From: Rothia santali
GTDB lineage: Bacteria; Actinomycetota; Actinomycetes; Actinomycetales; Micrococcaceae
Length of the DNA: 64,000 nt
Direction of reading: 5' to 3'
Assembly (NCBI RefSeq): GCF_024199905.1
Contig: NZ_JANAFB010000005.1
Span: 43,524 to 107,523 of the forward strand
The translations under genes and the position numbers were made by a program. The notes below the pieces were generated by a model. It ran no database searches. It worked only from the letters and a program-made list of their open reading frames with translations, and was not told the origin of the DNA. Numbering within the stretch: position 1 is the stretch's first letter; each line of letters begins with the position of its first letter. This document shows positions 61,314 through 64,000 of the stretch, one piece after another.

Positions 61314-62378
61314 ATGCCCATCACCGTCAAGGCGCTCCAGAAGACGGGCCCGGACCAGCCGTTCCGGGTCGCGCAGATCGAGCGGCGCGACCCGCGCGCG
61401 GACGACGTCGTCATCGACATCAAGGCCGCGGGCATCTGCCACAGCGACATCCACACCATCCGCAACGAGTGGGGCGAGGCGCACTTCCCGCTGACCGTGG
61501 GCCACGAGATCGCCGGCATCGTGGAGGCCGTGGGCTCCGACGTCACCGACTTCAAGGTCGGGGACCGGGTCGGCGTCGGCTGCATGGTCAACTCCTGCGG
61601 CGAGTGCGAGCAGTGCCGGGCCGGGCAGGAGCAGAACTGCCTACGCGGCAACATCGGCACGTACAACGTCGAGGACGTGGACGGCAGCATCACCCAGGGC
61701 GGCTACTCGGAGAAGGTCGTGGTGAACCAGGGCTTCGTCCTGCGCATCCCCGAGGCCCTCGACTTCGACGTCGCCGCTCCCCTGCTCTGCGCCGGCATCA
61801 CCACCTACGCGCCGCTGGCCACCTGGAAGGTCTCCGAGGGCCAGAAGGTCGCCGTGCTGGGCCTGGGCGGGCTCGGCCACATGGGCGTGCAGATCGCGGC
61901 CGCCAAGGGCGCCGAGGTCACCGTGCTCTCCCGCTCGCTCAAGAAGGAGGAAGTGGCCAAGGAGCTCGGCGCGAGCCGCGTGCTGGCCACCGCCGAGGAC
62001 GGCTTCTTCGAGGAGCACCGCGGCGAGTTCGACCTGATCCTCAACACCATCAGCGCGGACATCCCGGTCGACTCCTACCTCGGGCTGCTGAAGCCCCACG
62101 GCGTGATGACCGTGGTCGGGCTGCCGCCGGCCGCCCAGCCGCTGCACTTCGGCTCGCTCATCCTGGGCGGCAAGGTGCTCGCCGGCTCCAACATCGGCGG
62201 GATCGCCGAGACCCAGGAGATGCTCGACTTCTGCGCCGAGCACGGCCTGGGCGCCAAGATCGAGAAGGTCGGCGTGCACGAGGTGGACGAGGCCTACGAG
62301 CGGGTGGTCGCGGGCGAGGTGCACTTCCGCTGCGTCATCGACACCTCGACGTTCGACGACGCCGAGGTCGAGGCCTGA
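61314..62378 (+). CDS. NAD(P)-dependent zinc alcohol dehydrogenase (YahK/CAD type)
   Basis: Medium-chain dehydrogenase, 354 aa, reducing aldehydes or oxidising primary alcohols. Catalytic zinc ligands: ICHSDIH (Cys), GHEIAG (His/Glu). Structural zinc: C-x2-C-x2-C-x7-C in NSCGECEQCRAGQEQNC. Cofactor loop VLGLGGLGHMG; the following LSRS favours NADPH. This set matches the cinnamyl-alcohol dehydrogenase-like YahK branch. ATG 61314 has CAGGAGGAACCC before it. An AT-rich stretch with TATAAG/TATATAC about 50 bp upstream is the likely promoter. Confidence 0.92.
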   Translation: MPITVKALQKTGPDQPFRVAQIERRDPRADDVVIDIKAAGICHSDIHTIRNEWGEAHFPLTVGHEIAGIVEAVGSDVTDFKVGDRVGVGCMVNSCGECEQCRAGQEQNCLRGNIGTYNVEDVDGSITQGGYSEKVVVNQGFVLRIPEALDFDVAAPLLCAGITTYAPLATWKVSEGQKVAVLGLGGLGHMGVQIAAAKGAEVTVLSRSLKKEEVAKELGASRVLATAEDGFFEEHRGEFDLILNTISADIPVDSYLGLLKPHGVMTVVGLPPAAQPLHFGSLILGGKVLAGSNIGGIAETQEMLDFCAEHGLGAKIEKVGVHEVDEAYERVVAGEVHFRCVIDTSTFDDAEVEA

Positions 62379-62401
62379 CCCGGCCATGACCGCCATCCCC
62401 T

Positions 62402-62441
62402 GAGGAGCCCCGCCCCGGCAGCAGTCGGGGCGGGGCTCCTC
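62402..62441 (+). terminator. Terminator after alcohol dehydrogenase
   Basis: GAGGAGCCCCGCCCCG and CGGGGCGGGGCTCCTC form a perfect 16-bp stem with an 8-base loop, between the alcohol dehydrogenase and flavoprotein genes. Confidence 0.9.
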
Positions 62442-62461
62442 GCCCATCTCCAGGAGGAACC

Positions 62462-63697
62462 ATGAGCGAGCAGCAGAGCGGCGACCCGCGGGACGCGCGG
62501 TCGCGAGGCACCGGGGCGAGCCGGAACGGATCGCACGACGGCGAGGCGCGGGCCGCGGAGGCCTACGACGTCGTCGTGATCGGCGGCGGCCCGGTCGGCG
62601 AGAACGCCGCCGACTACGCCATCCGCGGCACCGACCGCACCGCCGCCCTGGTCGAGGCCGAGCTCTACGGCGGGGAGTGCTCCTACTGGGCCTGCATGCC
62701 CTCCAAGGCGCTGCTGCACCCGCTCGACGTCGTGGCCGAGGCCGAGCACCTGGGCGGGATCGAGCGCCCGGTCCGGGTCTCGCCCCGGGAGCTCATGGCC
62801 CGCCGCGACGAGTGGGTCTCCCGGTACGACGACGCCGGCCAGGAGCACTGGGTGCGCTCGGCCGGGATCACCCCGGTGCGCGGGCGGGGGCGGCTGGCCG
62901 GGCCCCGCGTCGTCGAGGTCGAGGGCCCGGACGGCTCGGTGCGGCGGCTCGAGGCCCGCGAGGCCGTGATCGTGGCGACCGGCTCGAGCCCGGCCGTCCC
63001 GGAGCCGTACCGCGGGATCGCCGCGTGGGGCTCCCGGGACGCGACCGGGGTGCGCGAGGTCCCGGAGCGCCTCGCCCTGGTCGGGGGCGGCGTGGTGGCC
63101 TGCGAGTCGGCCCGCTGGCTGAGCGCGCTGGGCTCCCGGGTGACGATGATCGTGCGCGGCGACGCGCTGCTGGGCTCGGCGGAGCCCTTCGCCGGGGAGG
63201 CCGTGGCGGAGTCCCTGCGCGAGCAGGGCGTCACGATCCTGTTCGGCGCGCAGGCCCGCGGCGCCGAGCGGGAGGGAGCGGATCCCGACGCCGGCGTGGG
63301 CGTCCCCCACGGCGGCCCGGTGACTCTGGAGCTGACCGGGTCCGATGGCGACTCGTCGCTCACCGTGGACGAGGTGCTCGTGGCGACCGGCCGCCGGCCG
63401 GCCCTGGACGATCTGGGCCTGGACGCCGTCGGGCTGGATGCCCGGGACCTGCGGGGCTGGACGCACCCCGGCGGTGACTCGCCGCTGCCGGAGTGGCTGT
63501 ACCTGGTGGGCGACGCGAGCGGCGAGGCGCCGCTGACCCACTGGGGCAAGTACCGCGCCCGTCAGGTGGGGCTCGCGGTCGCGGCGGCCGCGGCCGGGAC
63601 CAGCGCGCGGACCGGGCGCTCGCCGAAGAACTCGTGCAGGTCCGCCGCGACCCGGTCGGGCGCCTCGGCGGGCAGCAGGTGGGCCGTGTCGAGGTAG
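62462..63697 (+). CDS. FAD-dependent disulfide reductase-like protein, C-terminally truncated
   Basis: Member of the dihydrolipoamide dehydrogenase/mercuric reductase superfamily. FAD motif VVVIGGGPVGENAA (~36-50), the redox region GGECSYWACMPSKALL (two Cys separated by four residues plus the PSKALL helix), NAD motif LALVGGGVVACESA and YLVGDASGEAPLTHWG. The family normally has ~100 more residues forming the dimerisation domain with the HPT/His-Glu pair. Here, after GKYRARQVGLAVAAAAAG (about 63597), the frame runs antisense into the convergent hydrolase and ends at 411 aa. Likely inactive as a disulfide reductase. Start has CAGGAGGAACC upstream. Confidence 0.8.
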   Translation: MSEQQSGDPRDARSRGTGASRNGSHDGEARAAEAYDVVVIGGGPVGENAADYAIRGTDRTAALVEAELYGGECSYWACMPSKALLHPLDVVAEAEHLGGIERPVRVSPRELMARRDEWVSRYDDAGQEHWVRSAGITPVRGRGRLAGPRVVEVEGPDGSVRRLEAREAVIVATGSSPAVPEPYRGIAAWGSRDATGVREVPERLALVGGGVVACESARWLSALGSRVTMIVRGDALLGSAEPFAGEAVAESLREQGVTILFGAQARGAEREGADPDAGVGVPHGGPVTLELTGSDGDSSLTVDEVLVATGRRPALDDLGLDAVGLDARDLRGWTHPGGDSPLPEWLYLVGDASGEAPLTHWGKYRARQVGLAVAAAAAGTSARTGRSPKNSCRSAATRSGASAGSRWAVSR

Positions 63698-64000
63698 ACG
63701 ATCGACTCCGCGTCCCGCACCCCGGCGGCGACGGCGGCGAGGGTCTCGGGCGGGGTCGCCTCGTCGTACTCCCCGGCGACGGTCAGGACCGGCACGGCGA
63801 TCTCGCCCAGCCGGTCGCGCAGGTCGAAGGCGGCCAGCGCGCGGCAGACCAGGCCGTAGCTGTGCCGGTCCGCCGACTGCAGCGCGTGCAGCAGGTCGGT
63901 GGCCACCTCGCCGCGCCGCTCCATGAACCCCGGCGCGAACCAGCGCTGGGCGGATCCCGTGACCTGGGTCGGCGTGCCCGCGGCCTCCACGAGCTCGGCG
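63562..64000 (-). CDS. Alpha/beta-hydrolase C-terminal part (enol-lactonase-like), runs off window
   Basis: The 3' end of an alpha/beta hydrolase whose start lies beyond the right edge. Visible are the cap helix region RSADRHSY-like (LQSADRHSYGLVCRALAAFDLRD split), VPVLTVAGEYDEATPPETLAAV with the acid Asp, and LDTAHLLPAEAPDRV with the catalytic His. The layout is that of 3-oxoadipate enol-lactonase (PcaD)-type proteins. Its last ~20 residues (after LHEFFGE) are encoded opposite the flavoprotein gene and are probably not part of the fold. Confidence 0.75.
   Translation of the reverse strand, partial: AELVEAAGTPTQVTGSAQRWFAPGFMERRGEVATDLLHALQSADRHSYGLVCRALAAFDLRDRLGEIAVPVLTVAGEYDEATPPETLAAVAAGVRDAESIVYLDTAHLLPAEAPDRVAADLHEFFGERPVRALVPAAAAATASPT

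Overview
The window is chromosomal DNA of a very GC-rich actinobacterium, most likely a member of the Micrococcaceae (Kocuria/Micrococcus/Arthrobacter-like). This rests on gene content and order (gatCAB-rpf-ligA, dusB-dgt-dnaG, acs-nth-crp-ponA2), on a secreted Rpf protein with a transglycosylase domain and a LysM domain, on a SAM-IV riboswitch, on GTG/TTG starts, and on many -10 boxes of the form TANNNT placed 6-7 bases before a start codon. I see no insertion sequence, prophage, CRISPR array or integron. Almost every base is accounted for by dense operons.

Layout. 0-4.5 kb: the end of an M23 peptidase, a TetR regulator with an AT-rich upstream region, tRNA(CAU), a GT4 glycosyltransferase, a holin-like membrane protein, a candidate small RNA (about 4170-4285) and tRNA-Asn. 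4.6-9.6 kb: an information-processing run on the minus strand (dnaG, dgt, dusB, an alkyltransferase-like protein). 9.6-16 kb: a sugar-acid/hydroxyacid catabolic cluster (idonate and gluconate dehydrogenases, an MHS-type transporter, an IclR regulator, two NAD(P)-dependent hydroxyacid dehydrogenases). It has matching IclR-like operators and one Crp-like site. 16-22.5 kb: a GNAT protein, glyS, an S4 protein, an esterase, and metY-metX under a SAM-IV riboswitch. 22.5-26.2 kb: an amino-acid permease and an oligopeptidase.

26.4-31 kb: gatCAB and rpf, the latter with a long structured leader. 31-37.3 kb: a minus-strand run with a class III cyclase, a PP2C phosphatase and ligA tightly overlapping, and birA overlapping a PH-domain membrane protein. 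37.5-39.7 kb: a YciI protein and acyl-CoA carboxylase beta and epsilon subunits. 39.6-43.1 kb: an accessory-looking stretch with an orphan septum-site-determining (Ssd) protein that has no tad pilus genes, an HD-CHY zinc-finger fusion, a DUF1345 membrane protein beside an octamer tandem repeat, and a small membrane protein. 43.4-45.2 kb: a family-A DNA polymerase-like gene broken by an apparent one-base deletion. 45.3-57 kb: a block whose order recalls mycobacterial acs-marP-nudix-nth-crp-RidA-ponA2-phosphoesterase. 57-61 kb: a heterodimeric ABC exporter with one degenerate ATP site. 61-64 kb: tRNA-Pro(CGG), a zinc alcohol dehydrogenase, a truncated flavoprotein disulfide reductase and the end of an alpha/beta hydrolase.

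Recurring themes are cAMP signalling (a cyclase, a Crp regulator and a Crp-like site in the sugar-acid cluster), cell-wall growth (M23, Rpf, PBP), and three places where convergent genes run into each other with loss of a normal C-terminus. The observations I would follow up first are the candidate small RNA, the structured rpf leader, the HD-CHY fusion and the collision/truncation junctions.
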